In this document: positions 34,138 through 43,557 of the stretch, in pieces | Position numbering within the stretch: the first letter of the stretch is position 1 | How the letters are laid out: each line of letters opens with the position of its first letter | DNA from: Rhizobium sp. SL86 | GTDB lineage: Bacteria > Pseudomonadota > Alphaproteobacteria > Rhizobiales > Rhizobiaceae | Reading direction: 5' to 3' | Length of the DNA: 64,000 nucleotides | Assembly (NCBI RefSeq): GCF_026672545.1 | Contig: NZ_JAPPRJ010000009.1 | Location: 372,001-436,000 of the forward strand | Program-made: the position numbers and the translations under genes | Notes under the pieces: generated by a model | Told to the model about the DNA's origin: nothing | What the model saw: the letters and a program-made list of their open reading frames with translations, nothing else | The model's database searches: none

Positions 34138-35403
34138 ATGACAAGACGAGCCGGCAGCGCGGATCTACCGCTTCATTCAGGACGCGTTCCCGCCTGGCTT
34201 GGCCAGCGGATGACGCGGCTTGGCGCGTTGATCACCGAAGCCATCGTCCAGCATTATGGCCGCGACGAATTCCTGAGGCGCCTCGCCAACCCGTTCTGGT
34301 TCCAGTCCTTCGGCGCGGTGATGGGCATGGACTGGCACTCCTCCGGCATCACCACCAGCGTGATCGGTGCGCTGAAGCGGGGCCTCGCGCCACTTTCCGG
34401 TGAGCTCGGCGTGCATGTGTGCGGCGGGCGCGGCCAGCATTCCCGCAAAACCCCGGACGAGTTGATGGCGATCGGTCACCGCATCGGTTTCGACGGCGCG
34501 GGCATGGCACGCACCAGCCGACTCGTGGCGAAGATCGACAGCGCCGCCGTACAGGATGGATTTGATCTCTACTTGCATGGCTTCATCGTCGCCGATGACG
34601 GCAAATGGGTGGTGGTGCAGCAGGGCATGAACGATGCGCGGCGCCAGGCGCGCCGGTACCACTGGATGTCGGAGGGCATGACGAGCTTTCTTGATTCGCC
34701 GCATGCGGCAATCGAAGGCGAGGGGCAGGGGGATATCGTCAATCTCGCCGATCATCGTGCCGCCCGCTCGCGCGACGGACAGCTCGACCTGCTCGCCGAT
34801 CTGGGCCCGGACAGGATCATACGGGAACTGGCAGCCTTGCGTGCCGAGACGGCCCTGCCGGTTCCCCAGCCCTTCCTGCCGCATCTCGTCATGCCGGATC
34901 ATCACGATGTGCGGGAGAAGGACGTGCATATGCGCCGCCTGCACGGGGCGCTCGCCGCCGCCGCCGATCGCGGTCCGCAGGATTTCCAGGACCTGCTTCT
35001 GACGCCGGGCGTCGGTGCCCGCACCGTCGAGGCGCTCGCCATGGTGACGGAGGTGGTGCACGGCGCACCCTGCCGCTTCACCGATCCCGCACGCTTCTCC
35101 TTTGCCCATGGCGGCAAGGACCGTCATCCGTTTCCGGTTCCCATCAAGGTCTACGACGAGACGATCCGCGTGATGAAATCGGCTGTCACGAAGGGGCGGC
35201 TTGGTCGCTCGGAAGAGCTTGATGCACTGAAGCGGCTGGACGATCAGGCGCGCATGATGGAGCGTTACGTGACCGGGCCGGACTTCAAGGAGATCGTGGC
35301 CGGCGAATTCCGCCGCTCGCCTTCTTATGGCGGCCGCAGCGTGTTCGGCTGGGAAGAAGATCTGCAGGCGAGCCAGACACACGGGCGGAAGACCCAGGGT
35401 TAG
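34138..35403 (+). CDS. DUF763 protein with helix-hairpin-helix-like motif
   Basis: The 421-residue protein matches DUF763 over its length: ADLPLHSGRVPAWL at the start, GVHVCGGRGQHSRKTP, QQGMNDARRQARRYHW, and the HPFPVPIKVYDETI segment. The family is known mostly from archaea and scattered bacteria and has no settled function. About residues 290-320 the sequence LLLTPGVGARTVEALAMVTE resembles a helix-hairpin-helix, which often binds DNA. It is cytosolic. ATG 34138 is chosen because the family match starts there. Its stop overlaps the converging membrane protein gene by four bases. Confidence 0.85.
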   Translation: MTRRAGSADLPLHSGRVPAWLGQRMTRLGALITEAIVQHYGRDEFLRRLANPFWFQSFGAVMGMDWHSSGITTSVIGALKRGLAPLSGELGVHVCGGRGQHSRKTPDELMAIGHRIGFDGAGMARTSRLVAKIDSAAVQDGFDLYLHGFIVADDGKWVVVQQGMNDARRQARRYHWMSEGMTSFLDSPHAAIEGEGQGDIVNLADHRAARSRDGQLDLLADLGPDRIIRELAALRAETALPVPQPFLPHLVMPDHHDVREKDVHMRRLHGALAAAADRGPQDFQDLLLTPGVGARTVEALAMVTEVVHGAPCRFTDPARFSFAHGGKDRHPFPVPIKVYDETIRVMKSAVTKGRLGRSEELDALKRLDDQARMMERYVTGPDFKEIVAGEFRRSPSYGGRSVFGWEEDLQASQTHGRKTQG

Positions 35404-36389
35404 ATGGAAGGCGCCCGGACCGCCGGCGTCACGTCGCGGTCCCCATGGCCGGCTTCTCCGGAGCGTCTCGCCTTGCGCGCGCGGAACACGGCCTCGCTGA
35501 TCAGCGAAACGGGCAGCGCGATGAAGAACGGAATGAAGAAATAGATCACCCGGAAGGCGACCAGCGCACCGATCGAGGCCTGATCGCCCATCACGCTGCG
35601 GACAGTCACCTCGAGCACGCCGAGACCTCCCGGCGCATGGGTGACGAGAATCGCGATATTGCCGAGCACGAAGGCGGTCGCGGCCTTGAGGTAGCTGACG
35701 TTTTCCGTCGCCTGCATCAACTCCATCAGGCAGGCCGAGACGAGCGCGAAATTCGCCGTGCCGATGACGATCTGTGCCATGGCGATCCGGGCGCGCGGCA
35801 TCTGGAAGGACCAGCTTTTGATATTCAGCGGTGTGCGCAGGAAGGCTGCGAGAGCCACGTAGCCAGCGGCCGCAAGCAGAAAAGCGGCGCCCAATATCAG
35901 CACCGCGGACGGGGCGATCCTGAGTATTTCGGCAGTGTCCTGCGGATTGAGCACCATGACGATGCCACCGAGCACCAGAAGCCCGAGCCCGACGGTGACG
36001 CCCGAGAGCAGCACGATCTTCGCCACGTCCTCGGTCGACATGCCCCAATGGGCATAATAGCGATAGCGGATCGCGCCGCTGCTCAAGCCCGCAAGCCCGA
36101 TGCTCTGGCCAAGACCCAACGCCACGAACGAGGCAAGCGCGATCTTCGGATAGGCAAGATCGTTCTTCACATACCGCACGCCGGTCCAGTCGAAGCCGGT
36201 GAGGCAGAGATAGGAGAGGGCGCAATAGATCAGCGCGAGCGTCATGTTCCAGGCTGGAATGGCACGCACCGACTGGACGATCTCCTCGAAGGTGAACTGG
36301 CTGAGGCCGACATAGAGCAGGTAGCCCGCCAGTCCGAAGCCGAAGATCATCGTGCCATAGGTAAAGAGCTTGCGGCGTCCGGAGGTCAT
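35400..36389 (-). CDS. YbhN/LPG synthase-like membrane protein
   Basis: From ATG 36389 (GGGAG six bases upstream) the protein has 329 residues and about eight membrane segments. It matches the YbhN / lysylphosphatidylglycerol synthase transmembrane family, with the ALGLGQSIGLAGLSSGAIRYR and THAPGGLGVLEVTV regions. It lacks the cytosolic catalytic domain of MprF, so it is a permease-like or flippase-like protein of unknown substrate. The upstream in-frame extension to 36527 has no ribosome binding site. Its stop TAA overlaps the end of the converging DUF763 gene. Confidence 0.82.
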   Translation of the reverse strand: MTSGRRKLFTYGTMIFGFGLAGYLLYVGLSQFTFEEIVQSVRAIPAWNMTLALIYCALSYLCLTGFDWTGVRYVKNDLAYPKIALASFVALGLGQSIGLAGLSSGAIRYRYYAHWGMSTEDVAKIVLLSGVTVGLGLLVLGGIVMVLNPQDTAEILRIAPSAVLILGAAFLLAAAGYVALAAFLRTPLNIKSWSFQMPRARIAMAQIVIGTANFALVSACLMELMQATENVSYLKAATAFVLGNIAILVTHAPGGLGVLEVTVRSVMGDQASIGALVAFRVIYFFIPFFIALPVSLISEAVFRARKARRSGEAGHGDRDVTPAVRAPSI

Positions 36390-36544
36390 CGGCATCTCCC
36401 GCTCTGTTGCGAGCGGCGGCCGCCTCTGCTGGTCTGTCGGGATGGAGGGGAAGTGTGTCTGCCAGTGGCCATCATCGTCTACCTGAGGAAGTGGACGAGA
36501 ACGCGGCATCGGGGGCTTGGTTCCCACGCGGGGCAGGGGCTTAC

Positions 36545-36577
36545 AAAAAACCCGGCGGGGCCGTGCCCGCCGGGTTT
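36545..36577 (-). terminator. intrinsic terminator of tctCBA
   Basis: AAACCCGGCGGG (36548-36559) and CCCGCCGGGTTT (36566-36577) form a 12-bp stem. On the minus strand TTTTTT follows. It lies 26 bases after the tctA stop. Confidence 0.92.
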
Positions 36578-36602
36578 GGTTGCGATGGAATATCCGAAAC
36601 GA

Positions 36603-38120
36603 TCAGTCTTCGTCGGCCGCCATCTGCGACAGCACTTCACCGCGGCCGCGGGCACGCAGGATCAGCGGCACCGCCAGCGCAAGAAAGGCGACCGTCAGAA
36701 GACCGGCGGCGATCGGTGACGTAAACAGCACCGTGAAATCGCCCTGGCTGATGGCAAGCGCCCGACGCAGCTGCTGTTCGGCCAGAGGACCGAGAATCAG
36801 CCCCACGACGACCGGCGCGATCGGATATCCGAACACACGCATCAGGTAACCGAGCAGACCGAAGGTAAGCAGCATGCCGAGTTCAAAGACCGACGGGTTG
36901 GCGCCGATGGTGCCGAGCGTCGCAAACAGCAGGATGCCAGCATAAAGCCAGGGCTTCGGAATGGTCAGCAGCCGCACCCACAGACCGACGAGCGGCAGGT
37001 TGAGCACGAGCAGCATGAAGTTTGCGATCAGGAGCGAGGCGATCAGGCCCCAGACCAGCTGCGGATTGGTCGCAAACAGAAGCGGACCCGGCTGCAGGCC
37101 GTACTGCTGGAAACCGGCAAGCATGATCGCGGCGGTCGCGGTCGTCGGCAGGCCAAGCGTCAGGAGCGGCACAAGCGTGCCGGCCGCCGATGCGTTGTTG
37201 GCAGCCTCCGGGCCAGCCACGCCCTCGATCGCACCATGGCCGAATTCCTCCGGATGCTTGGAGAGCTTCTTTTCGGTCGCATAGGAAAGGAAGGTGCCGA
37301 TCTCGGCGCCGCCGGCCGGCATCGCACCGATCGGGAAGCCGATGAAGGTGCCGCGCAGCCAGGGTTTCCAGGAGCGCGCCCAGTCGGCGGCATTCATCCA
37401 GACAGAGCCTTTGACCGCTTCCACCTTGTCCGGCCCCTTGTCGCCCTGAGCGGCGATGAAGAGCGTCTCGCCGATCGCGAACATCGCAACCGCCATGGTG
37501 GTCACTTCAATCCCGTCGAGCAGATCCGGCACACCGAAGGCAAGCCGCGTCTGGCCGGTCAGCTGGTCGATGCCGACGAGCGAAAAGGCTAGGCCGATGA
37601 ACAGCGAGGTGAGACCGCGCAGCGTCGAATCGCCGAAGGCGGACGAGACCGTGACGAAGGCCAGCACCATCAGCGCAAAATATTCGCGCGGACCGAAGAC
37701 TAGAGCGAGCTTGACGACGAGCGGCGCGATGAAGGCAAGCCCGATGGTGGCGATCAGGCCGGCCACGAAGGAACCGATGGCCGCCGTGGCCAGTGCGGGT
37801 CCCCCCCGCCCGGCGCGTGCCATTTTGTTGCCCTCGAGCGCGGTGACGATCGAGGCGCTCTCGCCTGGCGTGTTCAGCAGGATGGAGGTGGTCGAACCGC
37901 CATACATGCCGCCGTAATAGATGCCGGCAAACATGATCAGCGAACCGGCGGGATCCAGCCGATAGGTCACCGGCAGAAGAAGCGCCACGGTGAGCGCCGG
38001 ACCGATGCCGGGCAGAACGCCGACCGCCGTCCCCAGCGTCACGCCGATCAGGGCATAAAGCAGGTTCATCGGCTGGGCCGCGGTCATCAGGCCCTGAAGA
38101 AGAAATTCAAACGTGCTCAT
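36603..38120 (-). CDS. tctA: TctA large membrane subunit, tripartite carboxylate transporter
   Basis: The 505-residue protein has about twelve membrane segments and the TctA signature GILPGIGPALTVALLLP-like region (GVLPGIGPALTVALLLPV) and the GVAGPEAANNASAAGTLVPL segment. With TctB it forms the Na+-driven importer that takes tricarboxylates or related carboxylates from TctC. It starts ten bases after tctB, so the three genes are one operon in the order C-B-A. The substrate may be citrate or another carboxylate. Confidence 0.95.
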   Translation of the reverse strand: MSTFEFLLQGLMTAAQPMNLLYALIGVTLGTAVGVLPGIGPALTVALLLPVTYRLDPAGSLIMFAGIYYGGMYGGSTTSILLNTPGESASIVTALEGNKMARAGRGGPALATAAIGSFVAGLIATIGLAFIAPLVVKLALVFGPREYFALMVLAFVTVSSAFGDSTLRGLTSLFIGLAFSLVGIDQLTGQTRLAFGVPDLLDGIEVTTMAVAMFAIGETLFIAAQGDKGPDKVEAVKGSVWMNAADWARSWKPWLRGTFIGFPIGAMPAGGAEIGTFLSYATEKKLSKHPEEFGHGAIEGVAGPEAANNASAAGTLVPLLTLGLPTTATAAIMLAGFQQYGLQPGPLLFATNPQLVWGLIASLLIANFMLLVLNLPLVGLWVRLLTIPKPWLYAGILLFATLGTIGANPSVFELGMLLTFGLLGYLMRVFGYPIAPVVVGLILGPLAEQQLRRALAISQGDFTVLFTSPIAAGLLTVAFLALAVPLILRARGRGEVLSQMAADED

Positions 38121-38130
38121 CGCTCATCCT

Positions 38131-38622
38131 TCACTGGAAGAGGCGCTCAAGCGGCCCGGCGGGCAGGGAGAGCTGGAGAAGACCGGCGAAGATAAGCCAG
38201 ACAATCAGACAGAGGACCATGCCGACCGGCAGCGAGATCCAGAAACGGCGCTTGCCGAAACCGGCAGCGGTCGCGGCAAACAGAACACCGGTGGCGATCG
38301 AGAAGCCTGCGGTGTTGAGAAGCAGCATCTGCGCGGCAAGTCCGCCGACGATCCAGGCGACCGGCTGGACCTCCTGTTTTTCCCGCTCGGGGAAATCGTG
38401 CCGGAAGGCGGCAAACACCGTCCAGACGGCCAACAGGATCAGCACGAAGGCAATGACCATGGGAACGGTCGCGGGGCCGACCGGCGAATATCCCATCACT
38501 TCCCGGAGGCGCGAGGCATCGGCGAAGATGACGGCGGCTATGACGACGAGAACGGCGGCTATGACAAGCGCCGCCCAATCGGGGCGGCGCTCCTCTGCCT
38601 GTTTCACAGGTTCTTGGTTCAT
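38131..38622 (-). CDS. tctB: TctB small membrane subunit
   Basis: The 163-residue protein has four hydrophobic segments, as in TctB: near 17-35, 45-65, 85-105 and 120-150, with FRHDFPEREKQEV in the central loop. It is the small subunit paired with TctA in the inner membrane. Its ATG overlaps the tctC stop codon by four bases (ATGA), which implies translational coupling. Sequence conservation in TctB is low, so the call relies strongly on position. Confidence 0.9.
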   Translation of the reverse strand: MNQEPVKQAEERRPDWAALVIAAVLVVIAAVIFADASRLREVMGYSPVGPATVPMVIAFVLILLAVWTVFAAFRHDFPEREKQEVQPVAWIVGGLAAQMLLLNTAGFSIATGVLFAATAAGFGKRRFWISLPVGMVLCLIVWLIFAGLLQLSLPAGPLERLFQ

Positions 38623-39563
38623 TTCACCAGTCCGATTTCCTTCAGGACGGTTTCCGTCGCGGAAATGTCCTTGGCCAGCTGCTGGCTGAAGGCATCACCA
38701 TCAAGATAGGTGTCCTGCCAGCCCTTGGTCTTCAGCGTTTCCTGCCAGGTCTTGGAGGTGGCGAGCTTCTTGACGTCGGCGGTGATGGCTGCCTTCTGCT
38801 CGGCCGTCAGGCCGGGACCTGCGGCGACCATGCGCCAGTTCTGCACGGCGATATCGAGGCCGGCTTCCTTCAGCGTCGGAGCGTCTGCGCCAGGAACGCG
38901 CTTTTCACCCGAGGTGGCGAGCAGGCGCAGCGTACCGGACTTGATCTGCGATTCGAATTCGCCATAACCGGAGATGCCGACCGTGACGTACGAGCCGAGG
39001 ATGGCCGCGAGCGCTTCGCCGCCGCCGGCAAACGCGATGTAGTTGACCTTGGTCGGATCGACACCGGCAGCCTTGGCAATCAGGCCAGCTGCGATGTGGT
39101 CGACGCCGCCGGCCGAACCACCACCCCAGGTTACCGAACCCGGATCCTTCTTGAGGGCAGCGATCAGGTCATCGATCGACTTCAGCGGCGAAGCGGCCGG
39201 AACCACGATGGCTTCGTCTTCACCGGTCAGGCGGGCGATCGGGGTGACGTCCTTCAGCGTAACCGGTGCCTTGTTGGTCAAAATGGCGCCGACCATGACG
39301 TAACCGCCAACGATGAGGGCGTTTGCATTGCCCTTCTGCTGGCTGGCGAACTGGGCAAGGCCGATGGTGCCGCCGGCGCCCGGAACGTTGAGAACCTGGA
39401 CATTCTTGGAAATGCCCTCCTGCTGCATGGCCGCCTGCAGCGAGCGGGCGGTCTGGTCCCAGCCGCCGCCGGGGCCTGCTGGGGCCATGATGGTGTAATC
39501 GGCAGCGGCGGCTGGCAGGGCCATGGCGCCGGCAACGATCGATGCGAGAATGAAATGTTTCAA
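38619..39563 (-). CDS. tctC: TctC-family solute-binding protein
   Basis: The 314-residue protein has a signal peptide (about 1-20) and the BUG/TctC fold; PAGPGGGWDQTAR, the GAGGTIGLAQFA ligand loop and SGYGEFESQIKSGTLRLL are typical. It should capture a carboxylate in the periplasm for TctBA. It is the first gene of the operon. A 210-base region upstream contains a GGTCTT-CC-AAGACC dyad. Ligand identity (citrate, tricarballylate, terephthalate, others) is not defined by the sequence. Confidence 0.92.
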   Translation of the reverse strand: MKHFILASIVAGAMALPAAAADYTIMAPAGPGGGWDQTARSLQAAMQQEGISKNVQVLNVPGAGGTIGLAQFASQQKGNANALIVGGYVMVGAILTNKAPVTLKDVTPIARLTGEDEAIVVPAASPLKSIDDLIAALKKDPGSVTWGGGSAGGVDHIAAGLIAKAAGVDPTKVNYIAFAGGGEALAAILGSYVTVGISGYGEFESQIKSGTLRLLATSGEKRVPGADAPTLKEAGLDIAVQNWRMVAAGPGLTAEQKAAITADVKKLATSKTWQETLKTKGWQDTYLDGDAFSQQLAKDISATETVLKEIGLVK

Positions 39564-39634
39564 GGGTCGGTCCTCCGTTGGCGTCGAATGACGCGTTATT
39601 CCTCACTCAGCCGGGAGGACGTGGCCGAGCGGTG

Positions 39635-39648
39635 GGTCTTCCAAGACC
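39635..39648 (-). promoter_or_regulatory. palindrome upstream of tctC
   Basis: GGTCTT-CC-AAGACC is a perfect dyad 72 bases before the tctC start. It could be a binding site for the nearby TctD-like regulator, but this is guesswork. Confidence 0.3.
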
Positions 39649-39773
39649 TTGACCGTGCCCCCTCCCATGCTGTCCGGGCAAGCCTCCTCAAGCCCGAATG
39701 CCACAAAGCCATCACATTATGCTGTCATTTACCTGACGTGTGCAGTGCGCAATCCGCCTTTGGCCCCCAGAAT

Positions 39774-40844
39774 CTACTGGAGACGAAGGGCATCATTCCA
39801 TTTTTCGATCAGCCTCGCACGTTTTACCTGATCCAGATAGACCATGAGACCCGGGCTGACCGGAACCGGTTTCAGCTGTCCGCCCAGCAATTCGCGCATG
39901 GCGTTTGCCGTATTTCCCTGCGCCACGTCCGGGCTGACCGCCGGGATCTGCAATTCCTGGGTCAGGATCGTTTGCCCCTCCCGCGACATGAAGAAGGCGA
40001 GGAAACGCCGGCCGAGTTCCGCCGACCGCGCAGCCTGTGGCACCAGGCCGATTCGCGACATCACCACCGTATAGTCCTTCGGCAGCACGATCCCGACATC
40101 GGGATGGCTGGAGGCCCAGTCGGCGGCATAGGAACCGAGAATGTTGTAGCCGAGCACGAAACGGCCATCCGCCACCCGTTCGAGGATCGCCTGGCTGGTC
40201 GAATAGAGTTTGACGCCCGCGGCCCCCATGGCCCGCACCACCGACCAGATATCATCGAACTGTTCCTGGTCGCGTGACATAAAGAGAAATCCCACACCCG
40301 ACCGTTCGATGTCATAGGTCCCGATCCGCCCGAACACCGCTTCGTCCTTGCGCGACAGGTAATCGACAAATTCCGCCCGCGTCGATGGCGGCGCCTCATC
40401 GGCAAAACTCGGCTTGTGATAGACGAAGACCGCCGGCTCGAAGGTCAACGCATAGGCCGTGTCGCGCCAGTTCGCCCAAGTCGGCCAGCGCGCGCTCATC
40501 GGCAGGTGGCTCACCTGCGCATATCCGTCATTGGCGAGCTTCACCTGCAGATCCATGGCGGAGGAAAAGGCGAAATCCGCCGTGCCGCCACCTTTGTCGG
40601 TCTCGGCCACCACCCGATCGAAGATCTCGCCCGTCAGCATGTCCTCGTAACGCACCGCAACATCCGGATTGGCCTTCTGGAAGGCCTTGATCATCGGTCG
40701 GGCCAAAGGATCGTCGAGCGAGGAATAAACGACGAGTTCGGCCGCATCCGCGCGCCCGGATGGCGCCGCATAGAAGGTAACGTCCGCCCGGACGAACGGC
40801 GCAAAGCCGAGAAGGCAAAGGACGGTGGCGAGGGGAAGTTTCAT
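39774..40844 (-). CDS. ABC-type extracellular solute-binding protein
   Basis: The 356-residue protein has a short signal peptide (about 1-18, FVRA-D) and the FbpA/AfuA-like solute-binding fold (ELVVYSSLDDPLARPMIKAFQ, DFAFSSAMDLQVKLANDGYA). No permease or ATPase gene is beside it. It is divergent from the two-component genes, and orphan binding proteins placed like this often feed a signal to the adjacent sensor kinase, though this is inference. ATG 40844 is taken as start; neither it nor an ATG six codons upstream has a clear ribosome binding site. It could bind ferric iron, a phosphate ester or a carboxylate. Confidence 0.82.
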   Translation of the reverse strand: MKLPLATVLCLLGFAPFVRADVTFYAAPSGRADAAELVVYSSLDDPLARPMIKAFQKANPDVAVRYEDMLTGEIFDRVVAETDKGGGTADFAFSSAMDLQVKLANDGYAQVSHLPMSARWPTWANWRDTAYALTFEPAVFVYHKPSFADEAPPSTRAEFVDYLSRKDEAVFGRIGTYDIERSGVGFLFMSRDQEQFDDIWSVVRAMGAAGVKLYSTSQAILERVADGRFVLGYNILGSYAADWASSHPDVGIVLPKDYTVVMSRIGLVPQAARSAELGRRFLAFFMSREGQTILTQELQIPAVSPDVAQGNTANAMRELLGGQLKPVPVSPGLMVYLDQVKRARLIEKWNDALRLQ

Positions 40845-40995
40845 GGCGCCATGATGCCGCATGGGACGGGCACACACAAGCTGCAATGCCATCCGCCATG
40901 CAGCCGTCGCAGACGCCAAAGTCCAGGGCAGATCAACGCGGATGACAGTCTGCCAATTCCCCATTATCTTCCGCCGCGAATTGGGGGAAAATTTC

Positions 40996-41673
40996 TTGCG
41001 CATTCTGTTGGTTGAGGACAACGACACGCTGGCGGATGGCCTGTCCGCCATCCTGCGCGGGAGCGGTTATGCCGTGGACACCGTCTCGGACGGGTTATCG
41101 GCCGAGGCTGCCGCCGCCGCCCAGAACTTCGACCTGATCATCCTCGACCTCAACCTTCCCGAAATGGACGGGCTCGATGTGCTGCGCTCGATCCGGGCGC
41201 GGCAGAACCAGGCTGCCGTCATGATTCTCACCGCCCGCGGCGCACCGGAAGAGCGGGTGAGGGGGCTCGACCTCGGCGCCGACGACTATCTGACGAAGCC
41301 CTTCGAGATTTCCGAACTGGAGGCGCGCATCCGTGTTCTCCTGCGCCGCCAGGCGGGGCTTCGAACATCGCGGGTGGAATTCGGAGCACTCACCTTCGAC
41401 CTCACCTCGCGCAGCTTTACCGCGGCCGGACGTCCGATCGATATTCCTGCCCGCGAACTCGGCCTGCTCGAGCTGCTGTTTCTGAGGGCCGGCAAGGTGG
41501 TCTCCAAGGACACGATCATCGATTCGCTGACGGGGTTTGACGAGGATCTGTCCGCCAATGCAATCGAGCAATATGTCAGCCGGCTGCGAAAACGCCTGCA
41601 GAGCCACGGCCTGACGATCCGCACCGCCCGCGGCATCGGTTATTATCTCGATCTTGTGGCTGCCGAGGGATGA
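40996..41673 (+). CDS. OmpR-family response regulator (TctD-type)
   Basis: The 225-residue regulator has a receiver domain (about 1-115, with the acidic pair in LLVEDND, phospho-Asp in LIILDLNLP, and Lys in YLTKPF) and a winged-helix DNA-binding domain (about 125-220, ending RTARGIGYYL). The start is TTG at 40996, giving the family's length, with GGGGGA upstream. It overlaps the sensor kinase by four bases. The TctC-A operon and the solute-binding protein next to it suggest carboxylate-responsive control, so the TctD name is plausible but not proven. Confidence 0.93.
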   Translation: MRILLVEDNDTLADGLSAILRGSGYAVDTVSDGLSAEAAAAAQNFDLIILDLNLPEMDGLDVLRSIRARQNQAAVMILTARGAPEERVRGLDLGADDYLTKPFEISELEARIRVLLRRQAGLRTSRVEFGALTFDLTSRSFTAAGRPIDIPARELGLLELLFLRAGKVVSKDTIIDSLTGFDEDLSANAIEQYVSRLRKRLQSHGLTIRTARGIGYYLDLVAAEG

Positions 41674-43070
41674 GGGTGATCACCCGCTCGCTTCGCGGAC
41701 GCCTGCTCGCCTGGCTTCTCGCGGCTACGGCAGCTCTCGGCGTGGCGGCGCTCGCCGACACATGGCGGGAGGCACAACAGACGGCGGATGACGTCTCGGA
41801 CCGCGTCCTGGCCGGTTCGGCGCTGGCGATTGCCGAGCGCGTGGTGGTGGCGGAAGACGGGTCTCTTGAAGTCGACATTCCCTACGTGGCGCTGGAAATG
41901 CTGACATCCGCGGCACAGGACCGTGTCTTTTACCGGGTCGACGGGCCGCCTGGAACCTTCATCACCGGTTATCAGACCCTGCCGGCCCTGCCGCGCGGCG
42001 AGGGCCAGTCCACCGCCTTTGCCGATGCGGTGTTTCGCGGCGAACCCATCCGGGTCGCGACACTGGCGCGCTCCGCCTCGACCGGCGTCTCCTCCGTCCC
42101 CTTCACGGTCACGGTTGCGGAAACAACGATCGCTAGGCGCCAGCTTGCGCAGTCGATCCTGCTGCATTCGGCAGCGCGGATCGGCCTGATGATCCTGGGC
42201 GCCGCAATCATCGTCTGGATTGCCGTGTCGATCTCGCTGCGGCCGCTCTACCGGTTGAGCGGGGCGATTGCCCGACGCAGCCCGGATGATCTCCAGCCGA
42301 TCGGCGAAAGTGTTCCAAGTGAGGTGGAGGGCCTTGTCGAAACCGTCAATTCCTTCATGCTGCGGCTGCAATCCTCGCTCGAAGCGTTGCGCCACTTCAC
42401 CGGAAATGCCAGCCATCAGCTGAGGACCCCGCTTGCGGTCGTGCGAACGCAATTGGCGCTGGCGGAGCGGGCAGGCGACGCCGCCGATGTCCAGGCTGCG
42501 ATCCACCGCGCCGATTCCGCCGTCGCCCATGCGGAACGTGTTCTGGCGCAGCTTCTGATGATGTCGCGCATCGATGCCGCCGCCCGTAATGCGCATGGTG
42601 GCATGGAAGAACTCGACATCGCGAGGCTCGCACAGGAGATCACCGCCGATCATGTTCCGTCAGCGGCGGAAGCCGGCATTGATCTCGGTTACGAAGGTGA
42701 CACGGAGGCGCGGGTGCGCGGCGAGACCTTGCTGCTTGCCGAAATGCTGAAAAACCTGATCTCGAACGCCATCCTGTATGCCGGCAGCGGCGCGGAGGTC
42801 ACGGTTCGGGCGCGAGCGGAACAGGCCGCCATCCTCATCGAGGTGGAAGACGATGGCCCGGGCATCCCCGAGCACAAGCGGGCCGACGTGATGCAACGGT
42901 TCCACCGGGCCGATGCCAAGGACAGCCGTGGCACCGGCCTCGGGCTTCCGATCGTCGAGGAAATTGCCGTCCTGCACAAAGGAACTATACTTCTGTCTGA
43001 AGGGCGCGATGGCAGAGGATTAAAGGTCACGGTGACGCTGCCACGCTCCGAAATGCCCGACAGCCGTTAA
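41670..43070 (+). CDS. sensor histidine kinase (TctE-type)
   Basis: The 466-residue kinase has two membrane segments (about 10-28 and 165-190) around a periplasmic 2CSK_N-like sensor domain, then a dimerisation domain with the phospho-His in NASHQLRTPL, and an ATPase with NLISNAILYA, DDGPGIP and GTGLGLPIVEEI. It phosphorylates the partner encoded just upstream, whose stop codon it overlaps (ATGA). The TctE-like layout and the adjacent tct genes fit a carboxylate sensor. Confidence 0.93.
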   Translation: MRVITRSLRGRLLAWLLAATAALGVAALADTWREAQQTADDVSDRVLAGSALAIAERVVVAEDGSLEVDIPYVALEMLTSAAQDRVFYRVDGPPGTFITGYQTLPALPRGEGQSTAFADAVFRGEPIRVATLARSASTGVSSVPFTVTVAETTIARRQLAQSILLHSAARIGLMILGAAIIVWIAVSISLRPLYRLSGAIARRSPDDLQPIGESVPSEVEGLVETVNSFMLRLQSSLEALRHFTGNASHQLRTPLAVVRTQLALAERAGDAADVQAAIHRADSAVAHAERVLAQLLMMSRIDAAARNAHGGMEELDIARLAQEITADHVPSAAEAGIDLGYEGDTEARVRGETLLLAEMLKNLISNAILYAGSGAEVTVRARAEQAAILIEVEDDGPGIPEHKRADVMQRFHRADAKDSRGTGLGLPIVEEIAVLHKGTILLSEGRDGRGLKVTVTLPRSEMPDSR

Positions 43071-43078
43071 CAGCGTCG

Positions 43079-43240
43079 TCAGTGCAGCGTATCGCGTGCG
43101 GCATCTTCCTGCAGCAGGCGCAGCGCATCGTCGAGCGCCGCGACCAGGATGTCCGTCAACTGGTCCGGATCATTGTTTTCGAGGAAGAGTGCGATTGCTG
43201 CTTCCTGGCTGTCCATCGTCTGGTTTTCCATGTCGTTCAT
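43079..43240 (-). CDS. small acidic hypothetical protein
   Basis: The 53-residue protein starts at ATG 43240 with GGGGGC about eight bases upstream. It is strongly acidic and helical (ENNDPDQLTDILVAALDDAL). A start 17 codons further upstream is open but lacks a good site. No family is recognised. The closest upstream neighbour on the same strand is an XRE regulator more than 300 bases away, so this may be a partner, as in toxin-antitoxin or phage-like pairs, but there is no direct evidence. Confidence 0.45.
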   Translation of the reverse strand: MNDMENQTMDSQEAAIALFLENNDPDQLTDILVAALDDALRLLQEDAARDTLH

Positions 43241-43557
43241 GTCATGCCCCCAAGATTCGCCGTATCCATTTCGGCTTGCACGACCAGCCATAAGCCGCGT
43301 CGCTTGCGTCTGGCTGGATCGCGCCTGAAACCGGCCAGGGGTCTGACCGGACGCTCATGATGACGGCGAACCGTTTCGGCACAGCGCCGTTCCCATTGTT
43401 GATGCAAAATGGGGCAGGGCGACGACCGGAACCGGGAGAGAAATTGACCGAACATCCGCCAAGGTCAATGGCGGAAGAAGAAGATTTTCAGAAAAATGGC
43501 AGGTGCGCGGTAATGGCGATGCGAAGAAAGGCGTGCCTTGGAGCCTGGCGGCCCTCG

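Noticed and set aside
43292..43557. Plus-strand frame beginning at 43357
   Set aside because: It lacks a ribosome binding site and runs opposite the XRE gene.
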